Below are positions 1 through 7,000 of a DNA stretch of 14,179 bases, piece by piece. The number at the start of each line of letters is the position of its first letter. The first letter of the stretch is position 1. Both the position numbers and the translations under genes were made by a program. The notes under the pieces were generated by a model. That model was not told the DNA's origin, searched no databases, and worked only from the letters and a program-made list of their open reading frames with translations. The DNA is from DUPQ01 sp022706885. Lineage in GTDB: Bacteria > Bacillota > Clostridia > DUPQ01. The stretch is taken from assembly GCA_022706885.1 (NCBI GenBank), contig JAKJBR010000033.1:1-14179 (forward strand), written 5' to 3'.

Positions 1-62
1 CCGCAATTAAAACAGAATCTCGTGTTATCACCATTATTTGTACCACATTTCGGACAGAACAT
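1..62 (-). CDS. Zinc-ribbon protein, N-terminal fragment (cut by window edge)
   Basis: Only the first 20 codons lie in the window. They read as a classic short zinc ribbon: CPKCG near the N-terminus and FCFNCG about 12 residues later, so two Cys-x2-Cys knuckles. The ATG at 62-60 has a G-rich ribosome binding site (GGGGG) about seven bases upstream. Such ribbons often head membrane or regulatory proteins of Firmicutes, with the functional part further on. What follows is outside the window, so no function can be given. It lies downstream of the XRE-glycohydrolase gene on the same strand with about 150 bases between them. Confidence 0.75.
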   Translation of the reverse strand, partial: MFCPKCGTNNGDNTRFCFNC

Positions 63-210
63 TTTACTACCCCCTTTGTATTTCTCTTTTAATTTTTTGA
101 AATAATAACTGTATTACATTATATATCTGCTATACAACATAATTTTATCATGAACAATATTAAATCGGCAATAAGAAATACTTTTTTATATCTGGTTTAT
201 ATTTTTACCG

Positions 211-1809
211 CTATTTATAAATATCGGAGTAGCTCATCACATGCTTATATGTTATATCCGCCAGGTAGTCTGTATCAACAATACCGATACCGAAAATGGA
301 GGTCTCCAGTTTATTTTTTATCGGAGCGGTCCAATAATCGGGTATATACTCTATTCCTTTGAGCATACCTATAACGGAACCTACCGTAGCGGCATTACAG
401 TCGGTATCAAACCCTGTCTGTACCGCCAAGCATATTGATTTGGCATAATCATTGTTACCGTACAGGAGCGAAGCTATTACTATGCAGGTATTGGAAATGG
501 CATGACACCAATGATGTCCCGAATGTTCATCATATTCTTCATGTATGGATTCAAAACACTTCTCGCAAGTCATTCCCGATTCATATTGCTTCAATATCTT
601 CATGACAGCTTTATACAGTCTGGATGTCTGTGGTATCTGGTAAAGTCCGTAATTAATAGCATCCTTTACATTATTGCAACAAGCCGCTGCGGCAATAATT
701 GCAGCTATCAGCATTGAGGAGTATATACCGTTCTTGATATGAGAAACTCTTGCATCTTTCCAAGCCATGTGTGCCGCTTTTTTAGGATCTCCGGGATTGA
801 TATACCCGTAGTAGTCAACCCTTATCTGAGCACCTATCCATTCTCTGAAAGGATTCTTGTAAATTGCCGTTTCCGGAGGCAGATATCCCTTTGCTATGTT
901 CAGAAAAGCTACTCTTTCGGCTGTGCAATAAGCACTCTTCGGCTGTTTTTCCAGCCAGGTTTTTGCTACATCATATGAAGTAAACCGGTCGGTGAATTTA
1001 TCTACGATAACGGAGGAGAGTACCGTATAGTTGGTATCGTCATCCGAAGGAGCATATTCAATTGCATCGGCATAACATCTGTTTCTTAAGTTATACTTGT
1101 ATTTCGAATAAATTTCTTCACTCATATCCGACTTGAGTATGTATCTGTGCATGGGGTAATTACCCGTTTCTTTAAGCAGCGGAATAAGCTCCTCCGTGCG
1201 GATACCTTCCACAGTTTTGCCCAGCAGACACCCGCAAATGCGGCCCATCCACGCTCCTTTAATTTTACTTTTCAAAACATTCGTTGAAAGTTTACCGAAA
1301 GGATAGTGGAAATCATGTTTGGTTAAAGGATAAATCAAATTAAGCTCATCGGGCTCATTATACGGATAATCCGGTGCATAGGGAGTATTCAGAATCATAT
1401 TATGCAACGTGTCCGCCAGTTGCTCTTTATAAGTGGATGTCTCCAAAGCCTGGATGCTTTCCATAAGAGTTTTCAACTTGGTAATATCTTTGCCTTCGTC
1501 AAGACATTGCTTGTATTCTATTGAAAGTTGTGTAGAATATACTTCCCACCAGTGCAAAGCCTGGTAACTGGGTTGAATCTCTTTTTTTACACGGAACTCC
1601 TGATGCGGATCTCGCGTTTCCAGATCCAGAATGTAGTCCACCGATACATTAAAAACCCTGCTTATGGATATGAGTTTATCACAGTCCGGTAAAGATATGC
1701 CTCTTTCCCATTTCTGTACAGCCTGTCTGCTTACATTAATCAGTGAAGCAAATGCCTCCTGTGTAAGACTGTGTTTTTTTCGCAATTCATGAATTTTATT
1801 ACCAAGCAT
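211..1809 (-). CDS. XRE helix-turn-helix fused to an ADP-ribosylglycohydrolase domain
   Basis: This 532-residue protein joins two domains. Residues 1-65 are an XRE/Cro-type helix-turn-helix (LTQEAFASLINVSRQAVQKW) for DNA binding. Residues about 180-520 are an ADP-ribosylglycohydrolase (DraG/ARH family), which removes ADP-ribose from proteins or other acceptors using a binuclear Mg site. The metal motifs are intact: DDDTNY at 256-261 and GFDTDCNAAT at 466-475, plus the family segment YGYINPGDP around 334-342. Residues 70-175 form a charged linker without a recognised fold. An upstream in-frame start at 1845 is possible, but the ATG at 1809 is preferred because GGAGGT sits six bases before it and a promoter -10 box lies between the two starts. 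The substrate is unknown. The protein may sense or hydrolyse an ADP-ribosyl compound and control its own or neighbouring genes; that is inference. Confidence 0.88.
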   Translation of the reverse strand: MLGNKIHELRKKHSLTQEAFASLINVSRQAVQKWERGISLPDCDKLISISRVFNVSVDYILDLETRDPHQEFRVKKEIQPSYQALHWWEVYSTQLSIEYKQCLDEGKDITKLKTLMESIQALETSTYKEQLADTLHNMILNTPYAPDYPYNEPDELNLIYPLTKHDFHYPFGKLSTNVLKSKIKGAWMGRICGCLLGKTVEGIRTEELIPLLKETGNYPMHRYILKSDMSEEIYSKYKYNLRNRCYADAIEYAPSDDDTNYTVLSSVIVDKFTDRFTSYDVAKTWLEKQPKSAYCTAERVAFLNIAKGYLPPETAIYKNPFREWIGAQIRVDYYGYINPGDPKKAAHMAWKDARVSHIKNGIYSSMLIAAIIAAAACCNNVKDAINYGLYQIPQTSRLYKAVMKILKQYESGMTCEKCFESIHEEYDEHSGHHWCHAISNTCIVIASLLYGNNDYAKSICLAVQTGFDTDCNAATVGSVIGMLKGIEYIPDYWTAPIKNKLETSIFGIGIVDTDYLADITYKHVMSYSDIYK

Positions 1810-1829
1810 ATCAATACCTCCATATGTCA

Positions 1830-1858
1830 ATAATACGATATACAAAGAGAGAGTTCAA
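1830..1858 (-). promoter_or_regulatory. Promoter of the XRE-glycohydrolase gene
   Basis: On the minus strand TTGAAC (1858-1853) is followed after 17 bases by TATTAT (1835-1830). That gives a start of transcription near 1823 and a leader of about 14 bases before the ATG at 1809. Directly upstream of the -35 box lies an inverted repeat, TATAC-TTTA-GTATA (1859-1872), a possible operator for the XRE domain itself. Confidence 0.5.
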
Positions 1859-1929
1859 TATACTTTAGTATACATTTATGCAACTGTAAGTAGCATAAAG
1901 CATGAAATCAAATGATGTGCTGTGTTGAC

Positions 1930-2385
1930 TTATTCATTTGTCTTTATTCTCTTATTTTTAAAAAAGATATTCAATAATTCCGAACAATCGGCTTCCATAA
2001 TTCCGCCGGTTACCGACACCTTATGGTTAAAAGCGGTATCAAAGACATTGAGTACCGAGCCTGCACATCCGGCCTTCTTATCATAGGCGCCGAAATACAG
2101 GTTCTTGATTCTTGACTGTATTATTGCTCCCGCACACATTATGCAGGGTTCGCAGGTGACATAGATGTCACAACCGTCAAGAAACTGCGTATTAAAAAAA
2201 GCACACGCCTGACTTATCGCCAAAATCTCCGCATGTGCAGTGGAATCTTTATCGCAAAACCTTCTGTTGTGAGCTTTTGCAACTATATTTCCGTCTTTTA
2301 CTATAACAGCACCGACCGGTACATCGTCATGTTCCAAAGCCTTGGACGCTTGCTCCAAAGCCTCTTTCATCATTTTTTTTAACAT
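1930..2385 (-). CDS. tadA: tRNA-specific adenosine deaminase TadA
   Basis: A 151-residue cytidine/deoxycytidylate deaminase-fold enzyme of the usual TadA length. It converts adenosine 34 to inosine in the anticodon of tRNA-Arg(ACG), which allows wobble reading of CGN codons. The catalytic motif HAE is at 51-53 (zinc ligand His51, proton shuttle Glu53) and the second zinc motif PCIMC is at 80-84 (Cys81, Cys84). Its ATG overlaps the stop of the upstream AbrB-like gene in the form TGATG, and no convincing ribosome binding site precedes it. Translation therefore probably depends on coupling to that gene. Other members of this deaminase family, such as guanine deaminase, are less likely given the length and motif context. 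Confidence 0.9.
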   Translation of the reverse strand: MLKKMMKEALEQASKALEHDDVPVGAVIVKDGNIVAKAHNRRFCDKDSTAHAEILAISQACAFFNTQFLDGCDIYVTCEPCIMCAGAIIQSRIKNLYFGAYDKKAGCAGSVLNVFDTAFNHKVSVTGGIMEADCSELLNIFFKNKRIKTNE

Positions 2386-2645
2386 CAGAAATTAAGTCTC
2401 TTTATTCCCGTAACACAAGCAGGGCAGAGGTTTGCTCCTTTGAATACTATCAGGTTATCGGTTTCTCCACATAATTTGCAACGGGTATTATATTTCTTAA
2501 CGCATATAGCGGAACCTTCAAGATACATTTCGACGTCATCTTTGACATTCATTTCACATTTCTTTCTGTATTTTTTAGGCAGTACTATCCTTCCCAACGG
2601 GTCCAGCCTCCTGATAACAGTGGTGTATGCAGTTTTTCTAACCAT
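2385..2645 (-). CDS. AbrB/SpoVT-type DNA-binding protein with C-terminal zinc ribbon
   Basis: An 86-residue protein. Residues 8-52 match the swapped-hairpin AbrB/MazE DNA-binding fold (VIRRLDPLGRIVLPKKYR, then a DDVEMYLEG strand turn), as found in AbrB, Abh and SpoVT. Residues 56-77 add two Cys-x2-Cys knuckles (C56, C59, C74, C77), a small zinc ribbon in place of the usual AbrB C-terminal multimerisation region. The protein is likely a dimeric or tetrameric transcription factor; its targets are unknown. AGGAGG lies eight bases before the ATG. The gene begins 23 bases after the 3' end of tRNA-Arg with no terminator between, and its stop overlaps the tadA start, so all three are probably co-transcribed. 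Confidence 0.82.
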   Translation of the reverse strand: MVRKTAYTTVIRRLDPLGRIVLPKKYRKKCEMNVKDDVEMYLEGSAICVKKYNTRCKLCGETDNLIVFKGANLCPACVTGIKRLNF

Positions 2646-2667
2646 TTATGTTGCCTCCTATAAAAAC

Positions 2668-2744
2668 TGGTGCACTCAAGAGGATTCGAACCTCCGGCCT
2701 GCGGTTTAGGAAACCGACGCTCTATCCTGCTGAGCTATGAGTGC
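2668..2744 (-). tRNA. tRNA-Arg (anticodon CCT)
   Basis: The minus strand folds as a full cloverleaf. The acceptor arms are GCACTCA and TGAGTGC with discriminator A and an encoded CCA (2670-2668). The D arm is GCTC/GAGC. The anticodon loop TTCCTAA presents CCT, which reads AGG. The T arm carries the TTCGAAT loop. The first base pair of the anticodon stem (T27-C43) is mismatched; the other four pair. The gene starts about five bases after the expected transcription start of a strong promoter. Confidence 0.95.
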
Positions 2745-2755
2745 CCATGCTCCAT

Positions 2756-2784
2756 ATTGTACCTAAACAGCGATTCAATGTCAA
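2756..2784 (-). promoter_or_regulatory. Strong sigma-A promoter for tRNA-Arg / abrB-like / tadA
   Basis: A consensus TTGACA (2784-2779), exactly 17 bases of spacer and TACAAT (2761-2756) lie on the minus strand. Transcription would begin near 2749, just before the tRNA. No other promoter is evident between the tRNA and tadA, so this one likely serves all three genes. Confidence 0.75.
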
Positions 2785-2971
2785 AGAAAAAATAGACACA
2801 GAAGTGATTAACAAGTTCGGAACCGAATTCAATTCTTGCAACCGAGGAATGCGGGAAACGGCCTCAACTTCCTCTATATCTTTTCCGATTTCTTGTTTGA
2901 TTTCTTTTACATATTTTTATAGTCTTTCCAATTTGCTATTGTTTATCCGTCCTTGCTATAGTAATGTGGCT
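2785..2971. other. Non-coding stretch with a possible gene remnant
   Basis: This stretch separates the toxin gene from the tRNA-Arg promoter. On the minus strand one frame reads as a charged helix-like segment (KYVKEIKQEIGKDIEEVEAV, roughly 2908-2849). A stop precedes it directly, and there is no start codon with a ribosome binding site. It may be the decayed end of a gene. No family is recognised. Confidence 0.25.
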
Positions 2972-3243
2972 TTAAAACAGGTCCGAATGTGTGCCGGTAC
3001 GAAACAGAAACAGTTCGAGTTCCGAATTTTCAATTCGGTAAATTAAGAGCCAATCAGGTTCTACATAACATTTACGGAAATTGCGATATTTTCCGGTCAG
3101 GTTGTGGTCACGGTGCTTTACCGGTAGTGGTTCCTGGCGGGCAAGCATATTAACAACTTTGTTAAGTTTTTCGAGTTTGAAACCGCGTTTTTTGCTTGCT
3201 TCAGATCTTTTTTGAATTGATTTGACAGAACCGCTTTAAGCAT
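2972..3243 (-). pseudogene. YafQ-family toxin gene with frame disruption at an A6 run
   Basis: Read from the ATG at 3243-3241, frame 0 gives the first 19 residues of a YafQ/RelE-type mRNA interferase (MLKAVLSNQFKKDLKQAKN). It then leaves homology and stops at 3120-3118 after 41 codons. Moving back one base at the A6 run (3193-3188) restores a 90-residue YafQ-like protein ending in FRTGTHSDLF, with stop 2974-2972. The tract reads A AAA AAC in frame, a perfect -1 slippery heptamer. Compared from memory with E. coli YafQ, His47, Asp64, His86 and Phe90 match catalytic positions, but those for Asp61 and His63 hold Lys58 and Tyr60. The start overlaps the antitoxin end by eight bases, with GAGG upstream. 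It may be a decaying pseudogene, an assembly homopolymer error or a gene expressed by frameshifting. Confidence 0.75.
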
Positions 3244-3517
3244 CGGAGAGTACCTCGTCCATAGCTTCCTTAAAGGAATTGTAGCGTTTATAGTTGCCGG
3301 GATTCTTCTTCATCTCCTCGTACTCCGCCAAGGCTGCTTCAGTTTCAGGGTTCGGACCTAAGCGTCTGACTTCGAAAGGAATGCCGTTATAACTGACTGC
3401 ACTCCTTAGGAATATTGTTATGGCGGTGGACATATTCAGACCTAAGTCCCTGAACAAATCTTCGGCCTCCTTTTTTAGAGAAGAATCTACTCTGATATTG
3501 ATATTTGTAGTGGACAC
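3236..3517 (-). CDS. RelB/DinJ-family antitoxin
   Basis: A 93-residue protein with the ribbon-helix-helix signature of RelB/DinJ antitoxins at its N-terminus (INIRVDSSLKKEAEDLF, then LGLNMSTAITIFLRSAV and GIPFEV). The acidic C-terminal half would wrap the partner toxin. The family binds its own promoter and neutralises YafQ/RelE mRNA interferases. An upstream GTG at 3526 is in frame but lies inside the AGGAGG sequence (3531-3526). The GTG at 3517 sits eight bases after it and is the better start. The gene overlaps the following YafQ-type toxin by eight bases, the usual arrangement for such pairs. Unlike the toxin, the antitoxin is intact. Confidence 0.88.
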   Translation of the reverse strand: MSTTNINIRVDSSLKKEAEDLFRDLGLNMSTAITIFLRSAVSYNGIPFEVRRLGPNPETEAALAEYEEMKKNPGNYKRYNSFKEAMDEVLSDA

Positions 3518-3543
3518 AGCCGTCACCTCCTATCCTTCTTTTT

Positions 3544-3573
3544 ATTATAGATTTATTATAATCTCGGGTGCAA
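3544..3573 (-). promoter_or_regulatory. Candidate promoter/operator of the toxin-antitoxin pair
   Basis: On the minus strand TTGCAC (3573-3568) is followed after 18 bases by TATAAT (3549-3544). The -10 region lies within two direct copies of TTATTATA spaced 11 bases apart (plus strand 3542-3560). RelB-type antitoxins often autoregulate at such repeats, but that is inference here. Confidence 0.4.
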
Positions 3574-3782
3574 GAAATTTCAGCACAGTGTAAAGCATTG
3601 TTTGCGTTGATGTTTCTCCTGAGTTAAGTATTCAGTATGCTTATCTAAACTGAATATTTTAAATTAGACGTAATTTAGCTTGCCGGTAACTTGCTACGAG
3701 AGATAACAATGTATCCACACAGATATAATTATCATTCAAAATTTCTACAACTAAAAAACCGAAACACTCCTTACTTAAACTA

Positions 3783-3811
3783 TTGATTTAAATGATTTAT
3801 TTAAGTAATAT
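3783..3811 (+). promoter_or_regulatory. Candidate promoter of tRNA-Ser
   Basis: TTGATT (3783-3788), 17 bases, then TAATAT (3806-3811) place a start near 3818, seven bases before the tRNA. A perfect nine-base inverted repeat, TTACTTAAA (3771-3779) and TTTAAGTAA (3800-3808), brackets the -35 box and overlaps the -10 box. Confidence 0.4.
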
Positions 3812-3824
3812 ATATAAGGCGAGG

Positions 3825-3913
3825 GGAGGAGTATCGAAGTGGTCATAACGAGCTCGACTCGAAATCGAGTTGTCCGAGAGGACACGTGGGTTCGAATCCC
3901 ACCTCCTCCGCCA
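3825..3913 (+). tRNA. tRNA-Ser (anticodon CGA)
   Basis: An 89-base class II tRNA. The acceptor arms GGAGGAG and CTCCTCC pair, with discriminator G and encoded CCA (3911-3913). The anticodon stem CTCGA/TCGAG holds loop CTCGAAA with anticodon CGA, which reads UCG. The long variable arm GTCC-GAGA-GGAC, typical of tRNA-Ser, is present, as is the T loop TTCGAAT. Confidence 0.95.
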
Positions 3914-3920
3914 ACAAAAA

Positions 3921-3955
3921 ACGCACTTTTGTCTGCCAGGACAAAGGTGCGTTTT
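3921..3955. terminator. Bidirectional Rho-independent terminator
   Basis: A 13-bp stem (3921-3933 with 3940-3952, one T-G pair) encloses the six-base loop TGCCAG. It is followed by T's on the plus strand and by a T-rich run on the minus strand (complement of 3914-3920). It ends tRNA-Ser on the plus strand and, 46 bases after its stop codon, the large surface-protein gene on the minus strand. Confidence 0.85.
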
Positions 3956-4001
3956 CCTATGATATTCTATGACTGTTGACCAAAAGTTGTGTAAAAAACC
4001 G

Positions 4002-7000
4002 TCATTTGGCCTTTTTCGGTCGTTTTCGGTAGAATACAATCAATAAGACAGCAGCAGCGCAAAGCAATACAGCAAGACCGATACTTATAAACAACCAGAT
4101 ATTTACTCCTTCAGGGCTTTGCATATCCGCAACATCCGATATCTTTGCATCTTCGAGAGTTTTGGTGGTTATCAGATATTCCGACATTGTATTGTTTCTA
4201 TAGGTTACAATACCGTCCCGACCTACAGTGACATCGCCTGCTATCAATGTAAATATACCTGTTTCGGGATCATATTTATAAATGTTTACCTTTGTGCCTT
4301 CAGTCATACCGGTAGCGATGCTGAATTCCGCCATGCCCGGCAGTTCACCGTGATAGGCAAATGCAAAAGTGAAGTGTTCACCGTCAGGACCGGCCGAAGC
4401 TAAAATTTCCTCTCTGTTGAAGGCACCTTTGTAATAGCCGAAATCAAACAGGGTAAGGTTGTAGGCGGTTGTTATATCCTTTCCTGCAAATGTGACGGTA
4501 GCACCATCCTGAATGAAGGCCAGTCTTGCTCCCGGATTTTCCTGCAGCCTGACAAAATGTCTTCCGGTAATCATGGTGCCGGTAAATTCGTCCAGTTCCA
4601 ACTTGAACAAGCCTATCTTTCTGGCGGACATTTGATCCAGCAGGGGACCGCTTTCAAGATAGGTAACCGGACCGACTGTTTGACCGTTCGGGAAAAATTC
4701 CAGCTTCTCCGTCATTCCGGTACCGTCTATCCATAAAGCTTTTGAAGTTCTGTTGTTATTATGATCATCGCACATATCCGATAGGCCATTTATCAGAGTG
4801 TCTCTCAGCCTTTTAGCCGCAAGGTCCTCGGCATAGGCTGCGGAATCGTAATGATAATTGTCGCAGCGGGGAGAGTAATCTGTAAACTCGGTTCCCATGC
4901 CCCCTCCGGAATAACTGACCCCGAAAGCATTAGGGGTGCCGGGACCGACTCCGACGCCCGGAAAGGCGTTCCAGCGTATAAACATGGCACCGTTATGCGT
5001 CCAGCGATCATCGGTATAAACATCCTTGGGATCGTCCCAGCGGATTGTAACGGCATTGGGAGGTATGCGCTCATACACCGCCTTGTCTATTGCAAAGGAA
5101 CCGGGAACACAATACATAGCATCCCATGCTTCTCCGATTTGATGAAATTCCGGCAAAACAAATGAGGGGGAAAATTCCGACCCTGAAAATGAATAAGCCT
5201 GAGGTTGAGAGGTGTACATTGAATATTTGTTATCAGCCGAAACCGAAATAACCGGTCTTCCGGGTATATCCGTTCCTCCCGATCTTCCCGACATAGGCGG
5301 TCGGGTAGGTTCATCTATGAAGTTACGAATCTTTACCTCCAGACTGCAGGCTTGCGTATCACTGCCCACTGCATTTTCCGCTTTTATAGTAAAGTAGTAT
5401 TTACCTAATGCAACATCCGGCCCTATGGTAAGTAGCCCCGTTTCGCTGTTTATCCATACACCTTCGGGCAGAGGATATCTCCCCGTAGGTATCAATGACC
5501 AGTAAATCGGTGTACTGCCGGAGGCGTTTATCTGAATATCCATTCTGTTACCGTCGGAGTATTTTATAAACTGATACCCATGTGCCTCACGTGCAATTTT
5601 CGGCGGTGTACGCGGATCGGTTACAATCAGACTGCAGGCTTGCGTATCACTGCCTACTACATTTTCCGCCTTTATTGTAAAGTAATATTTGCCTATCTCG
5701 ATATCCGCTCCTATGGTCAGCACCCCTGTCTCGGCATTAATCCATACGGCTTGGGGCAGAGGATGTTCTCCGGTGGGTATTAAAGACCAGGATATCGGCG
5801 TACTGCCGGAAGCATTTATCTGTATATTCATTATTGAGCTGCCGAGAGATTTTTCAAATTGGTACCCGTGCGGCTCTTGTGCAATTTTCGGCGGTGCGGT
5901 TGCCTCGACTACGGTCAGACTGCATTCCTGCTTGTCGCTGCCATATGCATTTTCCGCCTTTATTGTAAAGTAGTATTTACCTAACGCAATATCCGGCCCT
6001 ATGGACAATACCCCCGTTTCGCTGTTAATGCGTACGGCTTGGGGCAGAGGATTTTCTCCGGTGGGTATCAAAGACCAGTAAATCGGAGTACTGCCGGAGG
6101 CGTTTATCTGTATATTCAATGTTTCACCGTCCAGGTATTTTATAAAATCATATCCCTGTCCCTCTCTTATGATAAGAGGCGGTGCGGTCTGCTCGGTCAC
6201 GGTCAGACTGCATGCTTTCGTATCGTTGCCGACATCATTTGTTGCTTGGATTGTAAAGTAATGTGTGCCGACATATATACCCTGATTTGCTGAAAGAATG
6301 CCGGTTTGGGAATCAATATGTATGTATTCCGATAGGGGATAGCTGCCTGTCGGGACAAGTGCCCAGGTGATAGGTGTGCTGCCGGTAGCAGTGACAGGAA
6401 CGGTTAATCCTTGTCCTCCCGCAGTCATGGAAAAGACATATCCGTGTCCCTCCTCTGAAATCACCGGTGCCGTTCGCGTATCTCTTACAGTCAATCGGCA
6501 TTCCTGCGTGTCGCTTCCCGCTACATTCACAGCCCTTATTGTAAAGTAATAGGTGCCGACCGGAATATCCGATTTCACAGTCAGAACGCCGGTGTGTGAC
6601 TCCATTAATATGTGTTCCGATAGGGGATTACTGCCTGTCTGTATAAGTGACCAGATGATAGGTGTGCTGCCGGTAGCAGTGACCGGGACGGTTAATCCTT
6701 GCTCATTAACATTTATTTCAAAAACATACCCGTGTTTCTCCTGTGCTATTGCCGGCGGTGTGGGTAGGGGCGGTTGGTCGGGCGGTATGATGATACCTCT
6801 AACGGTAAGAGTAAACTCCTGTTCGTCGGGCGGTGAAGGATCATGTCCTTTATATAAATCATCGGCGAAACTGAACATGATATCACGATTTTCCTCCGCC
6901 CGGATGGTGAACTTGTAAGTGCCCGGGGAAATCAGTCCGCCGGGAATAACCATATGTCCGTTATTTCCGATGACAAATCCTTGCTGCTGTGTGAGGCTAA

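Noticed and set aside
1875..1899. TTTATGC/GCATAAA hairpin after tadA as a terminator
   Set aside because: The stem is seven AT-rich pairs with an 11-base loop and no T-run on the minus strand.
2440..2709. 89-codon plus-strand frame with an EDSNLRPAV ending
   Set aside because: It is antisense to the AbrB-like gene and runs into the complement of tRNA-Arg; this ending is a well-known artefact of translating tRNA genes.
2741..3046. 101-codon plus-strand frame
   Set aside because: It has no ribosome binding site, covers the tRNA-Arg promoter and is antisense to the toxin gene, whose YafQ homology is clear.
3797..4039. 80-codon minus-strand frame containing RRRWDSNPRV
   Set aside because: It crosses tRNA-Ser in antisense and the terminator; the motif is the usual spurious tRNA translation.
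5316..6755. Regular 288-base repeats as a CRISPR-like or satellite array
   Set aside because: The repeats are in frame, encode Ig-like domains and have no short direct repeat plus unique spacer structure.
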